Assembly (NCBI GenBank): GCA_018287875.1 | Contig: JAGVVL010000022.1 | Span: 1,054,001-1,118,000 of the forward strand | Source of the DNA: Nigrospora sphaerica | Taxonomy: Eukaryota > Ascomycota > Sordariomycetes > Amphisphaeriales > Apiosporaceae | Reading direction: 5' to 3' | DNA: 64,000 nucleotides | Part shown: positions 29,948 through 40,382 of the stretch, one piece after another | Layout: each line of letters starts with the position of its first letter | How positions within the stretch are numbered: position 1 is the stretch's first letter | Position numbers and translations under genes: made by a program | Notes under the pieces: model-generated | Seen by the model: only the letters and a program-made list of their open reading frames with translations | Database searches by the model: none | Told to the model about the DNA's origin: nothing

Positions 29948-30064
29948 ACGGGACTGGAAAAACTTTTTTGAAACCGACCCCACATAGCGATAACTTCACA
30001 ACCACGACTCTATAAGCTACCGGATAGCCCGGAAACTGTTCCTAGGGCTTCATTTAGCCTAGAA

Positions 30065-31423
30065 ATGGTCGATTCACCACCCTCGAGGCAAAGCGCGGGT
30101 GGTGGGAGCCGCCATAGGCCCGCCCCACCCCCCGAGCCGTCACCTCCGGACTCAAGAACACCATCGCCAGACAGCATTACAGCACCTGGACGCAGTCCAG
30201 AGGATATACGCAGCACTATAGACGACTTCAAACGCTTCCTAGCTGGTGAAGTCAACATTGCGGCCTTATCCGCAGCAGTTCAAGCCGCCATTCCGGTCCT
30301 AGAGACGGCGGCTAAGGAATCGGACAACCAGCCCAGCGTCGAAAGACGTATCAATGCTATCGAGAACACGCTGCAAGCTATCTATAAGGAAGTTAAAGCT
30401 CCTGAGACGTACGCTACAGCCGCTACTGCCCTTACCGCCGCCCCAGCGCCCAGGGCCCCCCAGGTAGCCAAGACTCTGCCTCCTCGACACGAACGGGAGG
30501 TAACGGTTAAGGCCGCAGGAACTGAAGGCCGCACCTACGAGGAGATCGTGCGGAAAGTTAACGCAGCAACAGGCAGAGAAACAGCAATAGCCGCACGGAA
30601 GCTTCCCAGCGGAGACTATGCTATTACCTGCAAGACAGCAGAAGAGAAGCGACAGCTGGAAACTGACCGGGCCTGGACCACCGAGGCCTTCGGAGAGAAC
30701 GCCTCTATCCAGAAGAGAAAGATCCTAGTGGTGGCCCATGGCATCAACAAGGAGGCCATAGAGACGAACCAAGGGCAGCTAGAAGTCCAACTCCGGAACC
30801 AGCCCGGCGGCCCTATCGACGTCCTGGAGGCCAAGCTCCCTCGCAACGCTAAGACCTCGTCTAGGAAGATCACGGCCCTATATATTGCAGTACCCACGGT
30901 TCAACAAGCGGAACAGCTATGCCGAGACGGCCTTATTTGGCAGTATGGCTACTATCCATGCGAGCCATTCGCCGAAGGAGCACAGCTTAAGCAATGCTAC
31001 CACTGCTACCGTTATGGACATATCGCCCGTGTCTGCCGCCACGCACGCAGGTGCGGGCTCTGCTCTTCAACAAAACATGACGATAAAGAATGCCCAGAAG
31101 CCGAGAATAAGAACCGGTACTGCTGTCCAGCATGCCGAGGACCACACACTGCGTGGTCTAAGGAGTGTCCAGTCCGCCAGGAGCAGGTCCAGATCGCCAA
31201 GGCTACTTATGTCACGAGACCGAAGGGATTTGCACTGCCCTCGCAAGAACCCCCTAAGCCAACAGCCAAGGACTGGCAGACAGTACAGCCGCGGAAGCGT
31301 CGAGCAACCAGCTGCCGTACTAGAAGCACTGGCAGAGCCCGTAGCAGAACCCACGAAGAGATAGACGACATGGACATCGAAACACCGGAGTCAACACTAA
31401 ACAGCATCCACGCTCGACCATGA
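30065..31423 (+). CDS. LINE family C ORF1: gag-like zinc-knuckle protein
   Basis: 452 residues, intact. Pro/Ser-rich start (MVDSPPSRQSAGG), then a predicted helical stretch (about 55-110), a basic middle part with a ribonucleoprotein-like core, and from residue 310 three Cys/His units: CYHCYRYGHIARVC, CGLCSSTKHDDKEC and CPACRGPHTAWSKEC. A basic RKRRATSCRTRSTGRARSR-type patch near the C-terminus could bind RNA. The TGA stop shares four bases with the ORF2 start (ATGA, 31420-31423). Confidence 0.93.
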   Translation: MVDSPPSRQSAGGGSRHRPAPPPEPSPPDSRTPSPDSITAPGRSPEDIRSTIDDFKRFLAGEVNIAALSAAVQAAIPVLETAAKESDNQPSVERRINAIENTLQAIYKEVKAPETYATAATALTAAPAPRAPQVAKTLPPRHEREVTVKAAGTEGRTYEEIVRKVNAATGRETAIAARKLPSGDYAITCKTAEEKRQLETDRAWTTEAFGENASIQKRKILVVAHGINKEAIETNQGQLEVQLRNQPGGPIDVLEAKLPRNAKTSSRKITALYIAVPTVQQAEQLCRDGLIWQYGYYPCEPFAEGAQLKQCYHCYRYGHIARVCRHARRCGLCSSTKHDDKECPEAENKNRYCCPACRGPHTAWSKECPVRQEQVQIAKATYVTRPKGFALPSQEPPKPTAKDWQTVQPRKRRATSCRTRSTGRARSRTHEEIDDMDIETPESTLNSIHARP

Positions 31424-34400
31424 CAGCGCTAAGGATCCCACACTGGAACACGCAGAAAAGCAAGAAAGCACAGATCCCGGCAGTCGATGCCATCTCCGAA
31501 GAGTACGACGTCCTGGCTATCCAAGAGCCCTGGCGAAACCCACACATGCCGACCACCTACTGCCCGAGATCCTCTCCGTACCACCTACTTTACGCGATCG
31601 AGGGAAGTAGGGCATGCATCTAAATTAACGAGAAATACACCCCAGCGCAGTGGACATACGAGGCACAGCCAGATAGGTGTCGTATCACAATCCAACTACC
31701 AGACGGTCCCATAACGGTTGTCTGCATATACTCGCCTCCCCCTGGGTCCACCAGTAGATCGGACCTGCCAGCTATCGAAGCCCTCCATGCCGAACCCCAG
31801 CCAAGACGAACAGTCCTCGTGGGAGACTTTAACGTCCACCACCCCGTCTGGGGAGGATACAACGTCCGACCCCATAATGCAGCTAACAAGCTGCTCCAGC
31901 TAGCAGAATCCTGGAGACTCCAGCTGATCACTCCCCCTGGAACACCGACATGGACTCGAAGAGGGTGCATGGACTCCACGATCGACTTAGCGTGGGCCAC
32001 GGACGATCTCCGAGCTGCCTACGACGGGTATGCCCCATTTGCTGGATCCGATCACCTCCCCCAGGTGATACGCGTGGCTGGACCTCATACAGACCGTCAA
32101 GACAGGCCACGACGCAGCTGGAAAACAGCTGACTATAACCAGGCAAAAGCAGAAGCGGCGCACCTACCACAGCCAGGGCAACTCGAGACACCAGAAGAAA
32201 TCGATAGCTACACCGAAACGTTAACTAAGGAGCTAACTCGGATAGCCGACCTAGTTGCCCCCCTCCGCTACTCTAAGGGGAGAGGCAAAGCCTGGTGGAA
32301 CCACGACACAAAAAGAGCTATAGAGGAGGAGAGACGAGCCCAGCGAGCATGGCTATCCGATAGGACAGACGCAGTCTGGCGAGCTCTTCGGCAAGCATCC
32401 CTTGCGAAAAAGAAAACGATCCGAGAAGCCAAGACGGCGTCCTGGAGACATATGCTCCACGAGGCTTCTAGTCAGCCAGCTGGTGTCTTGAATATTGCGA
32501 GATGGGCAAGAACGAAAGGAGCAGCACCGCCGTTACCCCCAGCAGTCCCTACACTCTACACACCGCGTGGCGAAGCAACGACCCATAAGGAGAAAACAGA
32601 GGCCTTCTGTGAGAGGTTCTATCCCCTCCCTAAGGCTAAGTACACTGGCTTCCGAACAACGAACCGGCTCGCAGCGCCTCTCAATATGGACAGCAAGGTG
32701 ACAGCAGAACAAGTCCAAGACGTCCTCACTAAGGCAGGCCAGTGGAAGGCACCTGGACCAAACCAGCTTCCGAACGGATTCCTTAAACGCCTAGGAAAGC
32801 CCCTCTTCCAGGCCTTGGCCTCCCTAGCGGAAGCGTGCTGGCATATAGGATACTATCCAAGAGCGTTCCGGAAAGCAGTCACCGTTATCCTCCGGAAGCC
32901 AGGAAAGCAGCCAAACGAGTATCACCAAGCCGGCGGATGGAGACCTATCGCGCTGCTTAACACTATAGGGAAAGCGATCGAGAGCCTACTAGCGCAACGG
33001 CTAGCTAGCTTTGCCGAAGAGAACGGACTGCTCCCGGACGAACAGATGGGCAACCGGAAAGGCCGCTCCACGGAAACAGCCTTACGGTTGCTAACAGACC
33101 TAGTCCGCACAGCCTGGAAACATGGAGGCGCAGCAACCCTTCTATCGCTAGATATTTCGGGCGCTTTCGACTCGGTCGACCATGGAAGGCTCCTCGCTAA
33201 CCTGCGAGCGCTAAGGGTCCCTATATGGACTATTAGCTGGATCCGAAGCTTCTTATCCAACCGGTCCACTACGCTATTCTTCGACAGCCAGGAATCGGAC
33301 GAGATCCCAGTCCCGGCAGGCGTCCCGCAGGGCTCACCCTTATCGCCTATCCTCTTCTGCCTTTATACAGCCGGTCTTTATAAGGCTCTCCGCGCTGTAC
33401 CAGGGATAGCTACTATAGCCTTCGCAGACGACACGAACCTCGTGGGCTTCGGTTTGGACCCCGAGCAAACCTGCGAGCGGCTGGAAGCCGCTCACAGGAT
33501 CTGTAAAGAATGGGCAGTCAGCCACGGCATGACCTTCGCAGTCCAGAAATATCACCTAGTCCACTTCTCTCGAAGACGGAAAGGTCCGGACACAAAGATA
33601 GCCTTAGAAGGCCACGAAATCGAACCAGAAGACTCCTGCCGCGTCCTTGGCATCCAGGTGGATAGACGTCTCCGCTGGGACGTCCACATCCAGTCGATAT
33701 CGAAGAAGATGGCGACGCAGGTCTATGCTCTAAACCGGATAGCCGGCTCGACATGGGGCGCGTCTCTCCAGCGAGCCCGCCAAGTCTATACAGCCGTCGT
33801 ACGGTCTGCGATAGGCTATGGAGCTTCAGAGTGGCACCGCCAGATCTCGAAAAATCGAGCCAAGGCACTTAACGACGTCCAGACAGAGTGCCTCCGAAAG
33901 GTCACAGGAGCTTTCAAAGCCACGGCCACCGCAGTACTAGAAACGGAAGCTTACGTATCCCCCTTAGACACGTGGCTCAACAGAAGGGTGGCGGCATCGG
34001 AAGAGAGGCTCCAACAGCCGCGTATCGCATCACTTATCCAAGCAAGGTGCGATAGCGCAGCTAGATGGATCCTAACAAGACCGACTCGCCGGCGCAGACC
34101 GAAAGGCCCCGACGCTCCCGATCGTAAGAGGTGGCTAGACGAATGGCTAGCTGGAGACTCAGCACATAAGGCTGAGGAGAGAGACTGGCTTCAAAGATGG
34201 CAGCAAGCGCAGCAAAATCGAACAGCACGAACCCCGGCAGCAACTAAGATGCCGCCAGACAAGCACGTCCTCAAGCTCCATAAGGGACTCCATAAGGCCG
34301 AGAGCTCCATCCTCGTTCAAGCGAGGACTGGCAAGATTGGGCTGCGAGACTTCCTTTTTAAGCGTAGGGTCCCAGGCTTCGACAGCCCCTGGTGCGTCTG

Positions 34401-34608
34401 CGGTCAGGGCAGGGAGACCGTCCGGCATATCCTCGTTTTCTGCCCACGGGAAAGAGAAAGACGAGAGCATCTCGTCCAAGCTCTAGGAGAACCGATAGAC
34501 ACGGACAGGATGCTCGACACCCCAGGAAAAGCAGGAATTATCGCAAGATGGCTACTCCGCTCCGGAAGGCTGGACATGTTCCAGCTAGCGAATCAACTTA
34601 TCAGCTAG
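31420..34608 (+). pseudogene. LINE family C ORF2: endonuclease and reverse transcriptase, one in-frame stop
   Basis: The frame from 31420 to 34608 spans 1062 codons plus stop and is broken once, by TAA at 31621-31623, where the other copies read TAC (ACIYI). The mutation is C to A, so it is not a RIP-type change. Domains: endonuclease with HWNTQKS, IQEPW, GDFNVHHP near 134, STIDLAW and GSDHLP near 209; reverse transcriptase with WRPIALLNT near 507, LDISGAFDSV near 577, GVPQGSPLSP near 634 and FADDTN near 668; C-terminal CCHC (CVCGQG...HILVFC) near 992. No RNase H domain follows, unlike families A and B. A GTG at 31819 or other downstream start could express an RT-only product, but the endonuclease N-terminus would be lost. 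Confidence 0.9.
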
Positions 34609-34886
34609 GAAGCGGGCGCGCCGAGCCCGATCTCGGTATGGCAGGTCAAAGAGTAGATAGAAGCGGTACGACGCAGCGGAACCTAGGTTTTTCACCCGGC
34701 CGGACGTTAGCCCGGAACGGTTTTCCTAGGCTAAGATGCGCAGGGGGTCCTCATGGCCTAAATAGGTCGCTAGGTGTAAGAATAATAATAATAAAAAGGC
34801 ACTCCGGACACAAGGCAGCTAAGTTCTGACTCAGATTCATACGTAGCACATCACTAAGAGGCACGGGTGTAGGAGAGAGCAGAATC

Positions 34887-36243
34887 CTAATCTTGGAGAA
34901 GAGCTACGAATTTATCCTTCAATTCTGCGCGGTACTTGCTTAGGACCGCATCGATGGACATGTCGATGCGGTCGTCGAGTTCCTCTTCGAGTTCCTGGAG
35001 TTTCAAGGCGAGCCGGTCGTAGTCCTCGTCGACTTCGTGTTGGCGGACGTCGACCCGGTCCAGCGTCTCCTCCATACTAGTCTGTTGCTCCTCGAGCTCG
35101 TGGACGCGCGCCTCCAGTATCTCCGGTGCGTCCTCGTAGGGCGCCTCCTCCACCACCTCCAGCAGCTGGGCATCGAGTTCCTCCACGCGCAGCTCCAACT
35201 CGACGTTCCGGCGCTTCAGGGTCCGGTTTTCCCTCTCGAGGCGGAGAATACGCGCCTCGAGGGCATCCAACCGACTGCTCGAGTCCCCTTCTATAGCCGG
35301 CGGGGTTGGGGAGTCGGTTTCCACCACGAGTTCGACTTGAGCCGACCACCGGGCTCGCTTCTTCCCTCGTACCACGCTGGAATCCTCACCGCTGCTGTTA
35401 CGCGTGTGGCGTTTACGACCGTTGTCTAATTGGCGAAACGCAGGTTGGAATTCATGTCGCAAAGTGAGCAAGAGCATACATACCGAAAGGCGCAGCGACA
35501 ATACACGAACTCTCGCTCTCGTCATCAGTATACCCCGGCGGGCGATGGTGGTGGGGGGGCGAGCCGAACCCGGATGGCGTGGTCACCGCCACCGTGTCGT
35601 TGTCCGACTCAGTGGGGGGCGGAGCGTAAGCGGGTGGGGAACAAGCCGCAGCCCGTTGGTCGACACTGGTGCTACTGCCCCGTAGTGTCGCCTGGATGAA
35701 GGGTTGAACAGCTTTGAAAAAGCGCGTATACATCGTTTTCGTCAAGGCCCGATCAGGCATGTAAGCGGAGAAGGCTGATGCGGTAGTAAACGAGGCGAAA
35801 GCATTGAGGCTTGGGTCGCCCCAATCGACCAGGGCGCCATCGGTTAGGGGGACAAGGCGGCCGTGTCTATGCAGTCGGAAACGGAGGCGCACAAGTTTCA
35901 GGGTATTACCAAGCTGGGCTCGCACTAGGTGTATGTGCGGCGGGTCGTCGGGGGCGTGGGTGTGATTATACACGGTTCGTGTTAACGAGGAGAGGCAGTC
36001 GGGCGAGAGCTGAAGGCACGGCGCCTCGGTCGTGGCATTGGGGCGGAAAGAGAAATGGATAGGCGGCGAAACGGCGGGGTCATGCGTCGCGTCGAGATGG
36101 AGAGTGCACACGATAGGGCGAGCGTCTTGAACAGTGGCCGGCCCAGCTGTTACGACGGCTGCTTCGGCGGCTAAATCAGGAGACTCGCAAACAACGACGG
36201 CAGGATGCGAGAAGCGCGTCTCGCCCTTGGGGTTACTGGCCAT
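34887..36243 (-). CDS. Unknown protein with a C-terminal coiled coil (2 exons)
   Basis: Exons 36243-35484 and 35425-34887 join over a 58-nt intron (GTATGT donor, AATTAG acceptor; phase 1, creating an Asp codon) to give 432 residues. I do not recognise the family. The N-terminal ~210 residues look globular (TLHLDATHD, IHLVRAQLGN, VRLRFRLHRHGR), followed by a Pro/Ser-rich linker with an acidic patch (YTDDESESS), a basic KKRAR patch that could be nuclear localising, and from about residue 300 a long Glu/Leu/Arg-rich coiled coil (LEARILRLERENRTLKRR onward) likely to dimerise. Both ends are well defined (TAG at 34887). The joined frame and splice signals make this a real gene in my view. Confidence 0.72.
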
Positions 36244-37339
36244 CGCATGGACGTGAATTGGACGGAGGACACCTACACAAACGGCATGGGCCAGTAAACG
36301 AAAGGCGTGGAATGTAGACGTACTTCGACGATGGTCCTAGATCGAGCCGGCAGGACAGATACGACCAGACGAACGTGGGGCACAACTTCACCGTGGACGG
36401 CGTCCACCTCAGCGGCGTCAGGGAACCCTTAGACGAAACGTAGCCTGACCAGAGCTACAGGGCCGGTTCGGTGGTGTGCGATACCGAAGAGGCCCACGCC
36501 GAGACCGCTGGTCCGTTTTAGTCAAGAAGTCCAGTGAGCCGGGGAGAGCAGAACGAGGTCACACGGGAAGCGGCAGCACGCGTGTCCGGAAGCATCAAGG
36601 GATGCGCGACGAAGCAGTGGCAGATGGAATGGTGATGAAATTCACGATAAGGAGGGTGATGGAGTAGGGAAGGGTGGAGTCGGGAGCAGTCGGGAGCGGA
36701 GGAGTTGGGGACAAATACGTGCACATATTTATAAGGCGGTGGAAGCCGGCAGAGCAGGGGGACCGTGCGCCGCCGCTGTTGAGCAACGAGGAACGCCTGA
36801 CACTCGCACCTGAAATCTAGGTATCTTTCCTTTTCAGCTTATCTATTCTATCAGCTTGACTGAGCTCTGCTGTGTATTCCATGGCCTCCCTTTCCATCCC
36901 ATGAGGGTTACAGACGACCCAGGCACTCACTGACTGCCACAGTCAGTGACTGGAGATGTAGCAATTTGGTTTAGCACTCCGTGATACCCCGCAGACCTAC
37001 CGTAGTTGGCAAAAAATATCCGTGCGTTCGGTATCCCAACCTACTTCTTCACCGCCAGGCTCAGCAGCAAGTGCTTCAGAGTGCACGTTAGGAGCGACGG
37101 CCATGGTGATGACGGTCGGAGGAGAGAGGACAGGCGTCGTGGTGGCCATGCGAAATTGATTAGGTCCCTGCGTGAGGTAGCTACGCTGTGAGAAATCATT
37201 CAATCCATGGCCGGTTGGCCAGAGGGATGCTTGTTCAGCTGCTAACAAAAGCCCAGCGATCAAAGCACCTTCAACCAACAAACTTGAACGCTCCAAAAAC
37301 CCACTGTGGCTGCATGTGCCCCACCTCGTTTTCTGCTCT
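36244..37339. other. Intergenic, nothing recognised
   Basis: No supported gene. Presumably includes the promoter of the coiled-coil protein gene on its left. Short frames across it lack any domain or codon signal. Confidence 0.45.
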
Positions 37340-37504
37340 CATCCATCCATTCCATCCATTCCATCCATTCCATCCATTCCATCCATTCCATCCATTCCAT
37401 CCATTCCATCCATTCCATCCATTCCATCCATTCCATCCATTCCATCCATTCCATCCATTCCATCCATTCCATCCATTCCATCCATTCCATCCATTCCATC
37501 CATT
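37340..37504. repeat. Minisatellite, 9-bp unit CCATCCATT
   Basis: About 18 nearly perfect copies of CCATCCATT. The unit is a multiple of three and free of stops, so all six frames stay open across it (His-Pro-Phe, Ile-Pro-Ser, Ser-Ile-His, and Trp-Asn-Gly, Met-Asp-Gly, Glu-Trp-Met on the other strand). None of these frames has other support as a gene. Confidence 0.97.
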
Positions 37505-37824
37505 GCCATTGGGCCGTATCTCGGAGACTGCCAAACATGCAAGCTACCCTTTGGGAAGAGTGTGCTGTCATCAAAGTCCTCTAGGTGCTGGTGTAGGAAT
37601 GCGAATCGGAGGCGATGATCATGGTTCGTCTGCAGACCCAGAGTGGTCGATGACTCGAACGGGCTCTGTGTACGCATACGCCAGCTCACAACGCCATTGG
37701 TGGTTATTCTAATTGGCGGCAGATGCATTTAACATCCATTTCAAGTTTATCGGGTACATCTCGAGGATTTTAGTGACGATGTTGTTTGTGATTATACCGC
37801 ATGGCAATAGAGCAGAACAATTCT
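37505..37824. other. Downstream flank of the Ras-like gene
   Basis: About 320 bases between the minisatellite and the stop of the GTPase gene. Nothing recognised. Confidence 0.4.
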
Positions 37825-38584
37825 CTACCAGGATTTAGTACCTCGTATCTCTCTTGGGATTATAATCCCTTGCGCGGCGTCTTCAAAGTCGCTTGAGCGG
37901 CGTGGCCCGTGGCCTCCCATATCATATGACGCCCCTAAGACTTTGTTTGTCTTGAGATAGTTCCATCCATCGTTCCTCTGCGTTCGAGAGCACTGGTAAG
38001 TGATTTTCTTGAAGGGAATGTCATTGTGCGTTTCATCGCTCCAAATAACCGTCCAAAACTCCCACTCGTAGGCCTTTGCAAGGTAAAATCCCATTGAATG
38101 TGGTACTTGAGGTGTCGTGACCTCGAAATCGAGTGTTGATACGAGTAAGACAGGCTTATTCAGGGATGTAAGCGTATGAGCTATCTGCTCAATATCGTCG
38201 TATGTCTTCCGTATTCTACTGTCATATACGACGATGTACGCGTCGAAACCGGCGATGTCTGGATGATCGAGGAGGCTGCACTTGGCATCTAGCCAATCGC
38301 GCCAGCCCACTGTATCGGTAATCAGCAGCTGGTATTCGCAGTGCAAAATCGGTACTGTGAGATGGAACTTGGTATCCTCGGCCGTCGGAGTGTACTAGGA
38401 AAGACTATCAGCCACACATTACTGGATTACCCTCAGCCTCACTTACATGTCCCGTTAAAGTGCACAGTGCCGTTTCGATAAGACGTGTTTTCCCAACGCC
38501 TTGACTGCCCAGCAAACATATCTTGAAGTCTGGTTTGCGAGAGGCGACGAACAGCCCAAGGAGCCAGGCAAGCCGCGCACCCAT
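37825..38584 (-). CDS. Divergent Ras-like small GTPase (2 exons)
   Basis: Exons 38584-38447 and 38394-37825 with a 52-nt intron (GTAAGT, CTGAT, CCTAG; phase 0) give 235 residues. The P-loop GSQGVGKT is at residues 26-33. YTPTAED right after the splice site matches the Ras effector loop, with the conserved Thr. DTVGW replaces the usual DTAGQ, so the catalytic Gln position is Trp. The guanine-specificity motif appears only as STLD (NKxD in most family members). The N-terminus MGARLAWLLGLFVAS is hydrophobic, and there is no C-terminal CaaX box (the end is RGTKSW), so membrane attachment, if any, would be N-terminal. Likely binds GTP with altered hydrolysis; partner unknown. The missing Gln suggests slow GTP turnover. 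Confidence 0.75.
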
Positions 38585-40382
38585 CACTATACCGATAATG
38601 TTTTAGGGTTGGATTTGGTGAGTAAAGAGAGGAAACCAACAAGTCACTTGCTGCTCCATGAGGTGAGACCTATCAGGCAGACACGAGAGTTTATATCAAG
38701 TCAACCCTGCCTTCTCAATGAGGAATGCCTTTACTGGGCCGGGTGTTCATAATGACTCGGTTGAAGACCAAGTACGAGACCTAGGATAAAGCTACCATCC
38801 ATCAAACCCAACATGTCGGTGCGAGAGCAATCACTACTCACTACGCATGACCCAGCCCCCCTGTTAATCCCTCAGGAATCATGCAAGTCGCGTCTGACGT
38901 GTAAGTCACATGAGGTCTGCGCATGTGCCGAGTATATCATGAGTAGGAATGATGGTACTGGCAGTTACTCTTGGGAGGCTTCTAGGCTTGCCCATCGCGA
39001 TTCTCGGTCGTACTACAATAGGGCCCCACCACGGCTTCCGCTGCTGGCGCCAACTGACTTGCATGGGCGGCTTGTCGACCATAAGCCGGGGCCCCAGTTA
39101 TGGAGAGCAGCGCCGACGCGGCGGTGGAGCTTGTACCACGGATGCCCAAGGGCCCTAGCCTAGAGCATGATACTACTGACTTTGAACGATAATAGGCACA
39201 GGACATATCGACGGTCTTCACGGAAGAATAGCCGGTGTTATTGGCAAAAAACGTCGTCATAGATCATCGTCGAGCGGCCCTGTCTGGGTATGTAGAGCGG
39301 TCAGTGAGAGACGCTCGACCTATCAAATGGCAGCATCTGTGACTCAAAATATTTCAAGATGCAGTGGTTCCATGCACGTTTTCAGCTTCAAGAGCCACGG
39401 TTACAGTAGTACGTAAAGGAGGTACAAGAAGCCCAGAAGCTAAGAAAGTACGCAAGTTGGCTGGATGTAAGTCTTCTATGGCCGTGAATAACTATTTTGT
39501 CAGCTACAAAGGAGAACCGACGGCAGAAGCCGTAACTATTGCAAAAAGGAACACTAGGTCTCAGGGTCCAAGCAGTCTCTCGCCCTCATAGCTCTTCCCG
39601 AATAGCTCTTCTCATGTAAATTGAAATAACACATGTTTCGCGCTCTGACTACTCATCACTCAACCGTGGACACCGAACAAGCCGTTGAGGGTGTCCTCCC
39701 TATGCTGTCTGGGCCCTCTGAAGCGCGTGTAAAACACTAACAGGGAGGGGGAGTGGAGATCGGCCTGCATGGCCAGGCCGGTCACATAGAGTCGGAAAGC
39801 GGACGCGTCAGGACACGCTGCCTGCTGCGATAAAGGATGCCGTGTATCCTCAAGATGGCCTAAATGGTGCTCTCCATGACTCGCGTCTTGTTGTTCCGAC
39901 GACACCACCATGTCTAAATTAGGTAGGTGGAAGTCACGTGAAGCTAATCCCCCGGTTCTGACGTCCTGCAACCTGGGTGGAAAGTTTTCTGTTGGATGAC
40001 AGCAGTGCGTGTCTTCTAAGATATGTGCTGGTTGCTTCGGCAGTAGTGATGAGGGAGAGGCATAATAAGCTCACGAATGCAGTCAACAGCTATAAGAACC
40101 CATGTTAGGCCGCAGCCCTTCAGTCAACATCATCTTTCACTACTATCCACAGCCCTTTTATCTCATACTTGCACCTCAAACAGTCTTTTCAGCATCCCAG
40201 ATGCCCAAGCAACAGAATGCCGAGGTACCTATTCCCGCACCGGATCTCTGATGCCAGAGCAAGCTGACAACGCTTTAATGCTCACAGGAGTTCTCCTCTC
40301 CCGAATGCTGGAACGATCAGCACTCAGATTCCACACGTGATCCAGGCCCTGGTCACAACACAGCTAGTTCCGAGAGCACAGC
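38585..40382. other. Intergenic, about 1.8 kb
   Basis: No gene supported. At 40201 an ATG opens a short exon-like frame (MPKQQNAE) followed by a good intron (GTACCT to CACAG, 40225-40287), but the next segment joins the Zn2Cys6 frame out of phase, so I did not include it. Frames around 39364-39591 begin with GTG and lack features. Confidence 0.4.

Larger units (their letters stand above)
23900..29957 (+). mobile_element. LINE family B, copy with both ORFs open
   Basis: Tad1/I-like element with ORF1 (23960-25858) and ORF2 (25851-29873), both free of stops. The 3' UTR holds a perfect small hairpin, CTTAGC-AAAG-GCTAAG, at 29932-29947. Family C copy 2 starts about ten bases later, so either B ends there without a visible simple-repeat tail or its end was removed when C landed. 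The 5' limit is not defined. Codon use is GC-rich and there is no sign of heavy C-to-T decay. Confidence 0.85.
29958..34797 (+). mobile_element. LINE family C, copy 2 (full length, one nonsense codon in ORF2)
   Basis: Complete element: 5' UTR 29958-30064, ORF1, ORF2, 3' UTR with GGTCGCTAGGTGTAAGAA at about 34765-34782 and an AAT-type tail to 34797. It begins right at the end of LINE family B. It is the best preserved family C copy: only a TAC-to-TAA change breaks ORF2. I could not find a convincing target duplication. Confidence 0.92.

Noticed and set aside
37188..37728. ORFs on both strands with His-Pro-Phe, Ile-Pro-Ser or Met-Asp-Gly repeats
   Set aside because: The 9-bp minisatellite has no stops in any frame; flanking residues show no domain.
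39364..39591. 75-codon ORF
   Set aside because: Begins with GTG, no domain, no splice partners.
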